This document shows positions 26,021 to 39,075 of a stretch of 64,000 bases of DNA, piece by piece. Both the position numbers and the translations under genes were made by a program. The notes under the pieces were generated by a model. The model saw only the letters and a list, made by a program, of their open reading frames with translations, made no database searches and was not told the DNA's origin. Positions within the stretch are counted from its first letter, which is position 1. Each line of letters starts with the position of its first letter. Origin of the DNA: Nomia melanderi (taxonomy: Eukaryota > Arthropoda > Insecta > Hymenoptera > Halictidae); the NCBI RefSeq assembly GCF_051020985.1, contig NW_027475134.1, positions 3,782,001 through 3,846,000 on the forward strand, read 5' to 3'.

Positions 26021-27884
26021 CCCTGGCGCATGAATCTGTGCAGCGGGAACGACCTCGGACCACCAGCGGCCGAGAAAACCACAGTCTCATGGGGCCGGAC
26101 ACTCAGGGTCAGGGGAAAATCCAGTATATATCTGGTGATATCTCGGGTGCTATTAGAGATAGCGCAATAAACCAAAGTGAATTATCTGCAGGAGGCCCTG
26201 GCGCATGAATCTGTGCAGCGGGAACGACCTCGGACCACCAGGGGCCGAAAAAACCACAGTCTCATGGGGCCGGACACTCATGGTCAGGGTAAAATCCAAT
26301 ATATATCTGGTGATATCTCGGGTGCTATTACAGAGAGCGCAATAAATCAAAGTGCATAGTCTGTAGGAGGCCCCGGCGCATGAATCTGTGCAGCGGGAAC
26401 GACCTCGGACGACCAGGGGCCTTGAAAACCACAGTCTCATGGGGCCGGACACTCAGGGTCAGGGGAAAATTCAATTTATATCTGGTGATATCTCGGGTGC
26501 TATTACAGATAGCGCAATAAATCAATGTGCATTGTCTGTAGGAGACCCTGGCGCATGAATCTGTGCAGCGGGAACGACCTCGGACCACCACGGGCCGAGA
26601 AAACGACCGTCTCATGGGGCCGGACGCTCAGGGTCAGTGAAAAATCCAATATATATCTGGTGATATCTCGGGTGCTATTACAGATAGCGCAATAAATCAA
26701 AGTGCAATGTCTGTAGGAGGCCCTGGCGCATGAATCTGTGCAGCGGGAACGACCTCGGGCCACCAGGGGCCCAGAAAACCACAGTCTCATGTGGCCGGAC
26801 ACTCAGGGTCAGGGAAAAATCCATTATATATCTGGTGATATATCGGGTGCCATTAGAGATAGCTCGATAAATCAAAGTGCATTGTCTGCAGGAGGCCCTG
26901 ACGCATGAACCTGTGCAGCGGGAACGACCTCGGACCACCAGGGGCCGATAAAACTACCGTCTCATGGGGCCGGACACTCAGGGTCAGGGGAAAATCCAAT
27001 ATATATCTGGTGATATCTCGGATGCTATTACAGATAGCGCAATAAACCAAAGTGAATTATCTGCAGGAGGCCCTGGCGCATGAATCTGTGCAGCGGGAAC
27101 GACCTCGGGCCACCAGGGGCTGAGAAAACGACCGTCTCATGGGGCCGGACACTCAGGGTCAGTGAAAAATCCAGTATATATCTGGTGATATCTCGGGTGC
27201 TATTAGAGATAGCGAAATAAATCAAAGTGCATTGTCTGTAGGAGGCCCTGGCGCATGAATCTGTGCAGCGGGAACGACCTCGGACCTCCAGGGGCCGAGA
27301 CAACCACAGTCTCATGGGGCCGGACACTCAGGGTCAGGGGAAAATCCAATATATATCTGGTGATATCTCGGGTGCTATTACAGATAGCGCAATAAATCAA
27401 AGTGCATTGTCTATAGGAGGCCCTGGCGCATGAATCTGTGCAGCGGGAACGACCTCGGACCATCAGGGGCCGAAAAAACCACAGTCTCATGGGGCCGGAC
27501 ACTCATGGTCAGGGTAAAATCCAATATATATCTGGTGATATCTCGGGTGCTATTACAGATAGCGCAATAAATCAAAGTGCATTGTCTGTAGGAGGCCCTG
27601 GCGCATGAATCTGTGCAGCGGGAACGACCTCTGACCACAAGAGGCCGAGAAAACCACCGTCTCAAGGGGCCGGGCACTCAGGGTCTGGGGAAAATCCAAT
27701 ATATATCTGGTGATATCTCGGGTGCTATTAGAGATAGCGTAATAAACCAAAGTGCATTGTCTGTAGGAGGCCCTGGCGCATGAATCTGTGCAGCGGGAAC
27801 GACCTCGGACCACCAGGGGCCGAGAAAACTACAGTCTCATGCGGCCGGACACTCAGGGTCTGGGGAAAATCCAATATATATCTG
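26021..27884 (+). repeat. Mosaic satellite segment, no clear tandem HOR
   Basis: The segment holds about 10-11 monomers. Marker units include GCATAGTCTGTAGGAGGCCCC, GGGGCCTTGAAAACC, ACCACCACGGGCCGAG, GGGGCCCAGAAAACC, GTGCCATTAGAGATAGCTCG and CTCATGGTCAGGG. The first group recurs at 32.5-32.7 and 59.1-59.8 kb. The CTCATGGTCAGGG group recurs at 36.5-36.9 and 59.8-60.2 kb. Confidence 0.7.
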
Positions 27885-28302
27885 GTGATATGTCGGGTGC
27901 TATTACAGATAGCACAATAAATCAAAGTGGATTGTCTGGACGAGGCCCTGGCGCATGAATCTGGGCAGCGGGAACGACCTCGGACCACAAGGGGCCGAGA
28001 AAACCACAGTCTCATGGGGCCGGACAGTCAGGGTCAGGGGAAAATCCAATATATATCTGGTGATATCTCGGGTGCTATTAGAGATAGGGCAATAAACCAA
28101 AGTGAATTATCTGCAGCAGGCCCTGGCGCATGAATCTGTGCAACGGGAACGACCTCGCACCACCAGGGGCCGAGAAAACCACAGTCTCATGGGGCCGGAC
28201 ACTCAGGGTCAAGGGAAAATCCAATATATATCTGGTGATATCTCGGGTGCTATTACAGATAGAGCAATAAATCAAAGTGCATTGTCTGTAGGAGGCCCTG
28301 GC
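27885..28302 (+). repeat. Block F copy in the second domain
   Basis: The order of variants is the same as in 6010-6425, at an offset of 21,877 bp (125 x 175 plus 2). It has CCTCGCACC near 28147, so it was copied from a copy-1-like lineage and not from the ACCACGCACC lineage at 13-18.5 kb. Private changes include GGACAGTCAGG near 28022 and GGTCAAGGG near 28207. Confidence 0.8.
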
Positions 28303-29580
28303 GCATGAATCTGTGCAGCGGGAACGACCTCGGACCACCAGGGGCCGAGAAAACCACAGTCTCATGGAGCCGGACACTCAGGGTCAGGGGAAAATCCAAT
28401 ATATATCTGGTGATATCTCGGGTGCTATTACAGATAGCGCAATAAACCAAAGTGAATTATCTGCAGGAGGCCCTGGCGCATGAATCTGGGCAACGGGAAC
28501 GACCTCGGACCACCAGGGGCCGAGAAAACCACAGTCTAGTGGGGCCGGACACTCAGGGTCAGGGGAAAATCCAATATATATATCAGGTGATATCTCGGGT
28601 GCTATTAGATACAGCGCAATAAACCAATGTGTATTATCTGCAAGAGGCCCTGGCGCATGCATCTGTGCAGCGGGAACGACCTCGGACCACCAGGGGCCGA
28701 GAAAACTAAAGTCTCATGGGGCCGGACACTCAGGGTCTGGGGAAAATCCATTATATATCTGGTGACATGTCGGGAGCTATTACAGATAGCACAATAAATC
28801 AAAGTGCATTGTCTGTAGGAGGCCCTGGCGCATGAACCTGTGCAGCGGCAACGACCTCGGACCACCAGGGGCCGAGAAAACCACAGTCTCATGGGGCCGG
28901 ACACTCTGGGTCAGGGGAAAATGCAATATATATCTGGTGATATCTCGGGTGCTATTACAGATAGCGCAATAAATCAAAGTGCATTGTCTGCAGGAGGCCC
29001 TTGCGAATGAATCTGTTCAGCGGGAACGACCTCGGATCACCAGGGGCCGAGAAAACCACCGACACATGGGGCCGGACACTCAGGGTCGAGGAAAAATCCA
29101 ATATATATCTGGTGATATCTCGGGTGCTATTAGAGATAGCGCGATAAATCAAAGTGAATTATCTGCAGGAGGCCCTGGCGCATGCATCTGTGCAGCGGGA
29201 ACGACCTCGGACCACCAGGGGCCGAGAAAATCACCGTCTCATGGGGACGGGCACTCAGGGTCAGGGGAAAATCCAATATGTATCTGCTGATATCTCGGGT
29301 GCTATTAGAGATAGCGTAACAAACCAAAGTGCATTGTCTGTAGGAGGCCCTGGCGCATGAATCTGTGCAGCGGGAACGACCTCTGACCACAAGAGGCCGA
29401 GAAAACCACCGTCTCATGGGGCCGGACACTCAGGGTCGAGGAAAAATCCAATATATATCTGGTGATATCTCGGGTGCTATTACAGATAGCGCGATAAATC
29501 AAAGTGCATTGTCTGTAGGAGGCACTGGCGAATGAGTCTGTGCAGCAGGAACGACCTCGAACCACCAGGGGCCGAGAAAA

Positions 29581-29664
29581 TTACAGATATTCGGAATCCG
29601 TCACCCAAGGTCATGTGAAAATCCAGCATATATCTGGTGATATTTCGGGTGCTATTATAGATAG
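29581..29664 (+). repeat. Type-D divergent monomer core, copy 4
   Basis: This is the 5,777-bp counterpart of the 23.8-kb copy. It has CACCCAAGG and GGCACTGGCGAATGAG, so the private changes of that copy arose after the 5.8-kb duplication. Confidence 0.88.
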
Positions 29665-30052
29665 CGCAATAAACCAAAGTGAATTATCTGCAGTAGGCCC
29701 TGGCGCATGCATCTGTGCAGCGGGAACGACCTCGGACAACCAGGGGCCGAGAAAGCCACAGACTCATGGGGCTGGACACTCAGGGTTAGGGAAAAATCCA
29801 ATATATATCTGGTGATATCTCGGGTGCTATTACAGATAGTACAATAAATCAAAGTGCACTGTCTGTAGGAGGCCCTGGCGCATGAATCTGTGCAGCGGGA
29901 ACGACCTCGGACCACCAGGGGCCGAGAAAACCACAGTCTAATGGGGCCGGACACTCAGGGTCAGGGGAAAATCCAATATATATCTGGTGATATCTCGGGT
30001 GCTATTAGAGATAGCGCAATAAACCAAAGTGAATTATCTGCAGGAGGCCCTG

Positions 30053-30498
30053 CCGCATGCATCTGTGCAGCGGGAACGACCTCGGAACACCAGGGGCCGA
30101 GAAAACCACCGTCTCATGGGGCAGGACACTCAGGGTCAGTGAAAAATCCAATATATATCTGCTGATATCTCGGGTGCTGTTACAGATAGCGCAATAAATC
30201 AAAGTGCATTGTCTGTAGGAGACCCTGGCGCATGAACCTGTGCAGCGGGAACGTTCTCGGACCTCCAGGGACCGAGAAAACCACAGTCTCATGGGGCCGG
30301 ACACTCAAGGTCAGGGGAAAATCCAATATATATGTGGTGATATCTCGGGTGCTATAACAGATAGCGCAATAAATCAAAGTGCATTGTCTGTAGGAGACCC
30401 TGGCGCATGAACCTGTCCAGCGGGAACGACCTCGGACCACCAGGGGCCGAGAAAACCACCGTCTCATGGGGCCGGACACTCTGGGTCAGCGAAAAATC
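30053..30498 (+). repeat. Block E, copy 4
   Basis: The copy lies 5,777 bp after copy 3, inside the second copy of the 5.8-kb higher-order repeat. A private GCTATAACAG replaces GCTATTACAG near 30353. Confidence 0.83.
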
Positions 30499-30980
30499 CA
30501 ATATATATCTGGTGATATCTCGGGTGCTATTACAGATAGCGCAATAAATCAAAGTGCATTGTCTGTAGGAGGCCCTGGCGCATGACTCTGTGCAGCGGGA
30601 ACGACCTCGGACCACCAGGGGCCGAGGAAACCACAGTCTCATGGGGCCGGACACTCAGGGTCAGGGAAAAATCCAATATATATCTGGTGATATCTCGGGT
30701 TATATTACAGATAGCACAATAAATCAAAGTGCATTGTCTGTAGGAGGCCCTGGCGCATGAATCTGTGCAGAGGGAACGATTTCGGACCACCAGGGGCCGA
30801 GACAACAACCGTCTCATGGGGCCGGACACTCAGGGTCAGGGAAAAATCCAATATATATCTGGTAATATCTCGGGTTATATTACAGATAGCACAATAAATC
30901 AAAGTGCATTGTCTGTAGGAGGCACTGGCGAATGAGTCTGTGCAGCAGGAACGACCTCGAACCACCAGGGGCCGAGAAAA

Positions 30981-31064
30981 TTACAGATATTCGGAATCCG
31001 TCACCCAAGGTCATGTGAAAATCCAGCATATATCTGGTGATATTTCGGGTGCTATTATAGATAG
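30981..31064 (+). repeat. Type-D divergent monomer core, copy 5
   Basis: The core lies 1,400 bp after copy 4. The unit before it is a GGTTATATTACAG unit, not the usual one, so the left junction is recombinant. The right partner unit is the standard one. Confidence 0.88.
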
Positions 31065-31797
31065 CGCAATAAACCAAAGTGAATTATCTGCAGTAGGCCC
31101 TGGCGCATGCATCTGTGCAGCGGGAACGACCTCGGACAACCAGGGGCCGAGAAAGCCACAGACTCATGGGGCTGGACACTCAGGGTTAGGGAAAAATCCA
31201 ATATATATCTGGTGATATCTCGGGTGCTATTACAGATAGTACAATAAATCAAAGTGCACTGTCTGTAGGAGGCCCTGGCGCATGAATCTGTGCAGCGGGA
31301 ACGACCTCGGACCACCAGGGGCCGAGAAAACCACCGTCTCATGGGGACGGACACTCAGGGTCTGGCGAAAATCCACTATATATCTGGTGATATCTCGGGT
31401 GCTATTAGAGATAGCGCAATAAACCAAACTGCATTGTCTGTAGGAGGCCCTGGCGCATGAATCTGTGCAGCGGGAGCGACCTCTGACCACAAGGGGCCGA
31501 GAAAACCACCGTCTCATGGGGCCGGACACTCAGGGTCGAGGAAAAATCCAATATATATCTGGTGATATCTCGGGTGCTAATAGAGATAGCGCAATAAACC
31601 AAAGTGAATTATCTGCAGGAGGCCCTGGCGCATGAATCTGTGCAGCGGGAACGACCTCGGACCACCAGGGGCCGAGAAAACGACCGTCTCATGGGGCCGG
31701 ACACTCAGGGTCAGTGAAAAATCCAATATATATCTGGTGATATCTCGGGTGCTATTACAGATAGCGCAATAAATCAAAGTGCATTGTCTGTAGGAGG

Positions 31798-33899
31798 CCC
31801 TGGCGCATGAGTCTGTGCAGCGGGAGCGACCTCTGACCACAAGGGGCCGAGAAAACCACAGTCTCATGGGGCCGGACACTCAGGGTCAGGGGAAAATCCA
31901 GTATATATCTGGTGATATCTCGGGTGCTATTAGAGATAGCGCAATAAACCAAAGTGAATTATCTGCAGTAGGCCCCGGCGCATGAATCTGTGCAGCGGGA
32001 ACGACCTCGGACCACCAGGGGCCGAGAAAACTACAGTCTCATGCGGCCGGACACTCAGGGTCTGGGGAAAATCCAATATATATCTGGTGATATCTCGGGT
32101 CCTATTACAGATAGCGAAATAAATCAAAGTGCATTGTCTGTAGGAGGCCCTGGCGCATGAATCTGTGCAGCGGGAACGACCTCGGACCACCAGGGGCCGA
32201 GGAAACCACAGTCTCATGGGGCCGGACACTCAGGGTCAGGGAAAAATCCAATATATATCTGGTGATATCTCGGGTTATATTACAGATAGCACAATAAATC
32301 AAAGTGCATTGTCTGTAGGAGGCCCTGGCGCATGAATCTGTGCAGAGGGAACGATTTCGGACCACCAGGGGCCGAGACAACAACCGTCTCATGGGGCCGG
32401 ACACTCAGGGTCAGGGAAAAATCCAATATATATCTGGTAATATCTCGGGTTATATTACAGATAGCACAATAAATCAAAGTGCATTGTCTGTAGGAGACCC
32501 TGGCGCATGAATCTGTGCAGCGGGAACGACCTCGGACCACCACGGGCCGAGAAAACGACCGTCTCATGGGGCCGGACGCTCAGGGTCTGTGAAAAATCCA
32601 ATATATATCTGGTGATATCTCGGGTGCTATTACAGATAGCGCAATAAATCAAAGTGCAATGTCTGTAGGAGGCCCTGGCGCATGAATCTGTGCAGCGGGA
32701 ACGACCTCGGACCACCTGGGGCCGATAAAACCACCGTCTCATGGGGCCGGACACTCAGGGTCAGGGGAAAATCCCATATATATCTGGTGATATCTCGGGT
32801 CCTATTACAGATAGCGAAATAAATCAAAGTGCATTGTCTGTAGGAGGCCCTGGCGCATGAATCTGTGCAGCGGGAACGACCTCGAACCACCAGGGGCCGA
32901 GGAAACCACAGTCTCATGGGGCCGGACACTCAGGGTCAGGGAAAAATCCAGTATATATCTGGTGATATCTTGGGTGCTATTAGATATAGCGCAATAAACC
33001 AAAGTGCATTATCTGCAGGAGGCCCTGGCGCATGAATCTGTGCAACGGGAACGACCTCGGACCACCAGGGGCCGAAAAATCCACAGTCTCATGGGGCCGG
33101 ACACTCAGGGTCAGGGTAAAATGCTATATATATCTGGTGATATGTCGGGTGCTATTACAGATAGCGCAATAAATCAAAGTGCATTGTCTGGAGGAGGCCC
33201 TGGCGCATGTATCTGGGCAGCGGGAACGACCTCGGACCACCAGGGGCCGAGGAAACTACAGTCTCATGGGGCCGGACACTCAGGGTCTGGGGAAAATCCA
33301 ATATATATCTGGTGATATCTCGGGTCCTATTACAGATAGCGTAATAAACCAAAGTGAATTATCTGCAGGAGGCCCTGGCGCAAGAATCTGTGCAGCGGGA
33401 ACGACCTCGGACCACCAGGGGCCGAGACAACAACCGTCTCATGGGGCCGGACACTCAGGGTCAGGGAAAAATCCAATATATATCTGGTGATATCTCGGGT
33501 TATATTACAGATAGCACAATAAATCAACGTGTATTGTCTGTAGGAGGCCCTGGCGCATGAATCTGAGCAGCGGGAACGACCTCGGACCACCAGGGGCCGA
33601 GACAACCACCGTCTCATGGGGCCGGACACTCAGGGTCAGGGGAAAATCCAATATATATCTGGTGATATCTCGGGTGCTATTACAGATAGAGCAATAAACC
33701 AAAGTGAATTATCTGCAGGAGGCCCTGGCCCATGCATCTGTGCAGCGGGAACAACCTCGGACCACCAGGGGCCGAGAAAACCACCGTCTCATGGGGCCGG
33801 ACACTCAGGGTCAGGGTAAAATGCTATATATATCTGGTGATATGTCGGGTGCTATTACAGATAGCGCAATAAATCAAAGTGCATTGTCTGTAGGAGGCC
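31798..33899 (+). repeat. Mosaic satellite segment joining several monomer families
   Basis: The segment holds about 12 monomers. GGTTATATTACAG/GATTTCGG units lie near 32275-32480, ACCACCACGGGCCG near 32540, TCTTGGGTGC and GATATAGCGC near 32970. A run from about 33000 to 33830 matches parts of 39.65-40.35 kb at an offset of about 6,478 bp. Only satellite sequence is present. Confidence 0.7.
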
Positions 33900-35158
33900 C
33901 TGGCGCATGAATCTGTGCAGCGGGAACGACCTCGGACCACCAGGGGCCGAGAAAACCACAGTCTCATGGGGCCGGACACTCAGGGTCAGGGGAAAATCCA
34001 GTATATATCTGGTGATATCTCGGGTGCTATTAGAGATAGCGCAATAAGCCAAAGTGAATTATCTGCAGGAGGCCCTGGCGCATGAATCTGTGCAGCGGGA
34101 ACGTCCTCGGACCTCCAGGGGCCGAGACAACCACCGTCTCAAGGGGCCGGACACTCAGGGTCAGGGTAAAATCCAATATGTATCTGGTGATATCTCTGGT
34201 GCTATTACAGATAGCGCAATAAATCAAAGTGCACTGTCTGTAGGAGGCCCTGGCGCATGAATCTCTGCAGCGGGAACGACCTCGGACCACCAGGGGCCGA
34301 GAAAACCACCGTCTCATGGGGACGGACACTCAGGGTCTGGCGAAAATCCACTATATATCTGGTGATATCTCGGGTGCTATTAGAGATAGCGCAATAAACC
34401 AAAGTGAATTATCTGCAGGAGGCCCTGGCGCATGAATCTGTGCAGCGGGAACGACCTCGGGCCACCAGGGGCTGAGAAAACGACCGTCTCATGGGGCCGG
34501 ACATTCAGGGTCAGTGAAAAATCCAATATATATCTGGTGATATCTCGGCTGCTATTACAGATAGCGGAATAAATCAAAGTGCATTGTCTGTAGAAGGCCC
34601 TGGCGCATGAATCTGTGCAGCGGGAACGACCTCGGACCACCAGGGGCCGAGAAAACCACAGTCTCATGGGGCCGGACACTCAGGGTCAGGGGAAAATCCA
34701 GTATATATCTGGTGATATCTCGGGTGCTATTAGAGATAGCGCAATAAGCCAAAGTGAATTATCTGCAGGAGGCCCTGGCGCATGAATCTGTGCAGCGGGA
34801 ACGTCCTCGAACCTCCAGGGGCCGAGACAACCACCGTCTCAAGGGGCCGGACACTCAGGGTCAGGGTAAAATCCAATATGTATCTGGTGATATCTCTGGT
34901 GCTATTACAGATAGCGCAATAAATCAAAGTGCACTGTCTGTAGGAGGCCCTGGCGCATGAATCTCTGCAGCGGGAACGACCTCGGACCACCAGGGGCCGA
35001 GAAAACCACCGTCTCATGGGGACGGACACTCAGGGTCTGGCGAAAATCCACTATATATCTGGTGATATCTCGGGTGCTATTAGAGATAGCGCAATAAACC
35101 AAAGTGAATTATCTGCAGGAGGCCCTGGCGCATGAATCTGTGCAGCGGGAACGACCTC
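33900..35158 (+). repeat. 700-bp tandem duplication (4 monomers), two copies
   Basis: About 33900-34458 is repeated at 34600-35158, 700 bp further on. Shared variants in order are CAATAAGCC, GAACGTCCTCG, GTCTCAAGGGGCC, ATATGTATCTGG, TCTCTGGTGC, GAATCTCTGCAGCGG and GTCTGGCGAAAATCCAC. The one difference I saw is CTCGGACCTCC against CTCGAACCTCC near 34809. The duplication looks recent. Confidence 0.83.
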
Positions 35159-36430
35159 GGACCACCAGGGGCCGAGAAAACCACAGTCTCATGGAGCCGG
35201 ACACTCAGGGTCAGGGGAAAATCCAATATATATCTGGTGATATCTCGGGTGCTATTACAGATAGCGCAATAAATCAAAGTGAATTATCTGCAGGAGGCCC
35301 TGGCACATGAATCTGTGCAGCGGGAACGACCTCGGACCACCAGGGGCCGAGAAAACCACAGTCACATGGGGCGGGTCACTCAGGGTCAGGGGAAAATCAA
35401 ATATATATCTGGTGATATCTCGGGTGCTATTAGATACAGCGCAATAAACCAAATTGAATTATCTGCAGGAGGCCCTGGCGCATGAATCTGGGCAGCGGGA
35501 ACGACCTCGGACCACCAGGGGCCGAGAAAACCACAGTCTAGTGGGGCCGGACACTCAGGGTCAGGGGAAAATCCAATATATATATCAGGTGATATCTCGG
35601 GTGCTATTAGATACTGCGCAATAAACCAAAGTGTATTATCTGCAAGAGGCCCTGGCGCATGCATCTGTGCAGCGGGAACGACCTCGGACCACCAGGGGCC
35701 GAGAAAACTAAAGTCTCATGGGGCCGGACACTCAGGGTCTGGGGAAAATCCATTATATATCTGGTGATATGTCGGGAGCTATTACAGATAGCGCAATAAA
35801 TCAAAGTTCATTGTCTGGAGGAGGCCCTGGCGCATGAATCTGTGCAGCGGGAACGACCTCGGTCCACCAGGGGCCGAGAAAACCACCGTCTCATGGGGCT
35901 GGACACTCAGGGTGAGGGTAATATCCAATATATATCTGGTGATATCTCGGGTGCTATTACAGATAGCGCAATAAATCAAAGTGCATTGTCTGTAGGAGGC
36001 CCTGGCGCATGAACCTGTGCAGCGGCAACGACCTCGGACCGCCAGGGGCCGAGAAAACCACAGTCTCATGGGGCCGGACACTCTGGGTCAGGGGAAAATC
36101 CAATATATATCTGGTGATATCTCGGGTGCTATTACAGATAGCTCAATAAATCAAAGTGCATTGTCTGCAGGAGGCCCTTGCGAATGAATCTGTTCAGCGG
36201 GAACGACCTCGGATCGCCAGGGGCCGAGAAAACCACCGACACATGGGGCCGGACACTCAGGGTCGAGGAAAAATCCAATATATATCTGGTGATATCTCGG
36301 GTGCTATTAGAGATAGCGCGATAAATCAAAGTGAATTATCTGCAGGAGGCCCTGGCGCATGCATCTGTGCAGCGGGAACGACCTCGGACCACCAGGGGCC
36401 GAGAAAATCACCGTCTCATGGGGACGGGCA
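35159..36430 (+). repeat. Further copy of the 10-mer cassette
   Basis: The segment follows 20.6-21.7 kb and 22.6-23.5 kb; from about 35600 the offset to the latter is 12,954 bp (74 x 175 plus 4). It includes CATGGAGCCGG, GCGGGTCACTC, the 177-bp AT-insertion unit at 35575, GTATTATCTGCAAGAGG, AAACTAAAGTC, GTGAGGGTAATATCC, CCCTTGCGAATG and CACCGACACATGG. It breaks off at about 36,430, before the CTCTGACCACAAGAGG and D units, which appear in altered context further right. Confidence 0.78.
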
Positions 36431-39075
36431 CTCAGGGTCAGTGAAAAATCCAGTATATATCTGGTGATATCTCGGGTGCTGTTAGAGATAGCGCAATAAA
36501 CCAAAGTGAATTATCTGCAGGAGGCGCTGGCGCATGAATCTGTGCAGCGGGAACGTCCTCGGACCTCCAGGGGCCGAGACAACCACAGTCTCATGGGGCC
36601 GGACACTCAGGGTCAGGGGAAAATCCAATATATATCTGGTGATATCTCGGGTGCTATTACAGATAGCGCAATAAATCAAAGTGCATTGTCTGTAGGAGGC
36701 CCTGGCGCATGAATCTGTGCAGCGGGAACGACCTCGGACCATCAGGGGCCGAAAAAACCACAGTCTCATGGGGCCGGACACTCATGGTCAGGGTAAAATC
36801 CAATATATATCTGGTGATATCTCGGGTGCTATTACAGATAGCGCAATAAATCAAAGTGCATTGTCTGTAGGAGGCCCTGGCGCATGAATCTGTGCAGCGG
36901 GAACGACCTCTGACCACAAGAGGCCGAGAAAACCACCGTCTCAAGGGGCCGGACACTCAGGGTCGAGGAAAAATCCAATATATATCTGGTGATATCTCGG
37001 GTGCTATTACAGATAGCGCGATAAATCAAAGTGCATTGTCTGTAGGAGGCACAGACGAATGAGTCTGTGCAGCAGGAACGACCTCGAACCACCAGGGGCC
37101 GAGAAAATTACAGATATTCGGAATCCGTCACCCAAGGTCATGTGAAAATCCAGCATATATCTGGTGATATTTCGGGTGCTATTATAGATAGCGCAATAAA
37201 CCAAAGTGAATTATCTGCAGGAGGCCCTGGCGCATGAATCTGTGCAGCGGGAACGTCCTCGGACCTCCAGAGGCCGAGACAACCACCGTCTCATGGGGCC
37301 GGGCACTCAGGGTCAGGGTAAAATCCAATATATATCTGGTGATATCTCGGGTGCTATTACAGATAGCGCAATAAGTCAATGTGCATTGTCTGTAGGAGGC
37401 CCTGGCGCATGAATCTGTGCAGCGGGAACGACCTCGGACCACCAGGGTCCGAGAAAACCACAGTCTCATGGGGCCGGACACTCAGGGTCAGGGAAAAATC
37501 CATTATATATCTGGTGATATATCGGGTGCCATTAGAGATAGCTCGATAAATCAAAGTGCATTGTCTGCAGGAGGCCCTGACGCATGAATCTGTGCAGCGG
37601 GAACGACCTCGGACCACCAGGGGCCGAGAAAACCACAGTCTCATGGGGCCGAGAACTCAGGGTCAGGCAAAAATCCAATATATATCTGGTGATATCTCGG
37701 GTGCTATTACACATAGCGCATTAAACCAACGCGCATTGTCTGTAGGAGGCCATGGCGCATGAATCTGTGCAGCGGGAACGACCTCGGACCACCAGGGGCC
37801 GATAAAACCACCGTCTCATGGGGCCGGACACTCAGGGTCAGGGGAAAATCCAATATATATCTGGTGTTATCTCGGGTTCTATTACAGATAGCGCAATAAA
37901 TCAAAGTGCATTGTCTGTAGGAGGCCCTGGCGCATGAATCTGTGCAGCGGGAACGACCTCGGACCACCAGGGGCCGAGAAGACCGCAGTCTCATGGCGAC
38001 GGACTCTCAGGGTCAGGGAAAAATCCAATATATATCTGGTGATATCTCGGGCGCTATTAGAGATAGCGCAATAAACCAAAGTGAATTATCTGCAGGAGGC
38101 CCTGGCGCATGAATGTGTGCAGCGGGAACGACCTCGGGCCACCAGGGGCTGAGAAAACGACCGTCTCATGGGGCCGGACATTCAGGGTCAGTGAAAAATC
38201 CAATATATATCTGGTGATATCTCGGCTGCTATTACAGATAGCGGAATAAATCAAAGTGCATTGTCTGTAGGAGGCCCTGGCGCATGAATCTGTGCAGCGG
38301 GAACGACCTCGGACCACCAGGGGCCGAGAAAACCACAGTCTCATGGTGCCGGACACTCAGGGTCAGGGGAAAATCCAGTATATATCTGGTGATATCTCGG
38401 GTGCTATTAGAGATAGCGCAATAAGCCAAAGTGAATTATCTGCAGGAGGCCCTGGCGCATGAATCTGTGCAGCGGGAACGTCCTCGGACCTCCAGGGGCA
38501 GAGACAACCACCGTCTCAAGGGGCCGGACACTCAGGGTCAGGGTAAAATCCAATATGTATCTGGTGATATCTCGGGTTCTATTACAGATAGCTCAATAAA
38601 TCAAAGTGCATTATCTGTAGGTGGCCCTGTCGCATGAATCTGTGCAGCGGGAACGACCTCGGACCACCAGGGGCCGAAAAAACCACAGTCTCATGGGGCC
38701 GGACTCTCACGGTCAGGGTAAAATCCAATATATATCTGGTGATATCTCGGGTGCTATTACAGATAGCGCAATAAATCAAAGTGCATTGTCTGTAGGAGGC
38801 CCTGGCGCATGAATCTGTGCAGTGGGAACGACCTCGGACCACCAGGGGCCGAGAAAACGACCGTCTCAAGGGGCCGGACACTCAGGGTCAGGGGAAAATG
38901 CAATATAGATCTGGTGATATCTCGGGGGCTATTAGAGATAGCGCGATAAATCAAGGTGAATTATCTGCAGGAGGCCCTGGCGCATGCATCTGTGGCAGCG
39001 GGAACGACCTCGGATCACCAGGGGCCGAGAAAACCACCGTCTCATGGGGCCGGGCACTCAGGGTCTGGGGAAAAT
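36431..39075 (+). repeat. Mosaic satellite segment with a recombinant D monomer
   Basis: The segment holds about 15 monomers. The part 36480-36930 resembles 27200-27650. A type-D unit at 37108 follows, and then units near 37530-38640 that parallel the 41-mer region 4090-5190 (GCCATTAGAGATAGCTCG, CCGAGAACTC, GCATTAAACC, GAAGACCGCAGTC, GGTGGCCCTGTCGCATG). A 176-bp unit with TGTGGCAGCGG lies near 38991. This is one of the clearest stretches where first-domain monomers reappear inside the second domain. Confidence 0.72.
37108..37191 (+). repeat. Type-D divergent monomer core, copy 6, recombinant on the right
   Basis: The left flank is GGCACAGACGAATGAGTCTG. On the right it joins an ordinary type-A half (CTGCAGGAGGCCC then GAACGTCCTCGG) in place of the CTGCAGTAGG partner unit. 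The exchange point lies just after the D core. Confidence 0.86.

Larger units (their letters stand above)
28437..31797 (+). repeat. 5.8-kb higher-order repeat, copy 2 (one monomer shorter, one converted patch)
   Basis: One monomer is missing near 28,800: the AGTTCATTGTCTGG and GTGAGGGTAATATCC halves are fused out, leaving GATAGCACAATAAATCAAAGTGCATTG. Between about 30,617 and 30,930 the copy does not follow copy 1. It carries the GGTTATATTACAG/GAGGGAACGATTTCGG units otherwise seen at 20.0-20.3 and 45.5-47.1 kb. Outside this patch the rare variants agree in order. Confidence 0.8.
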
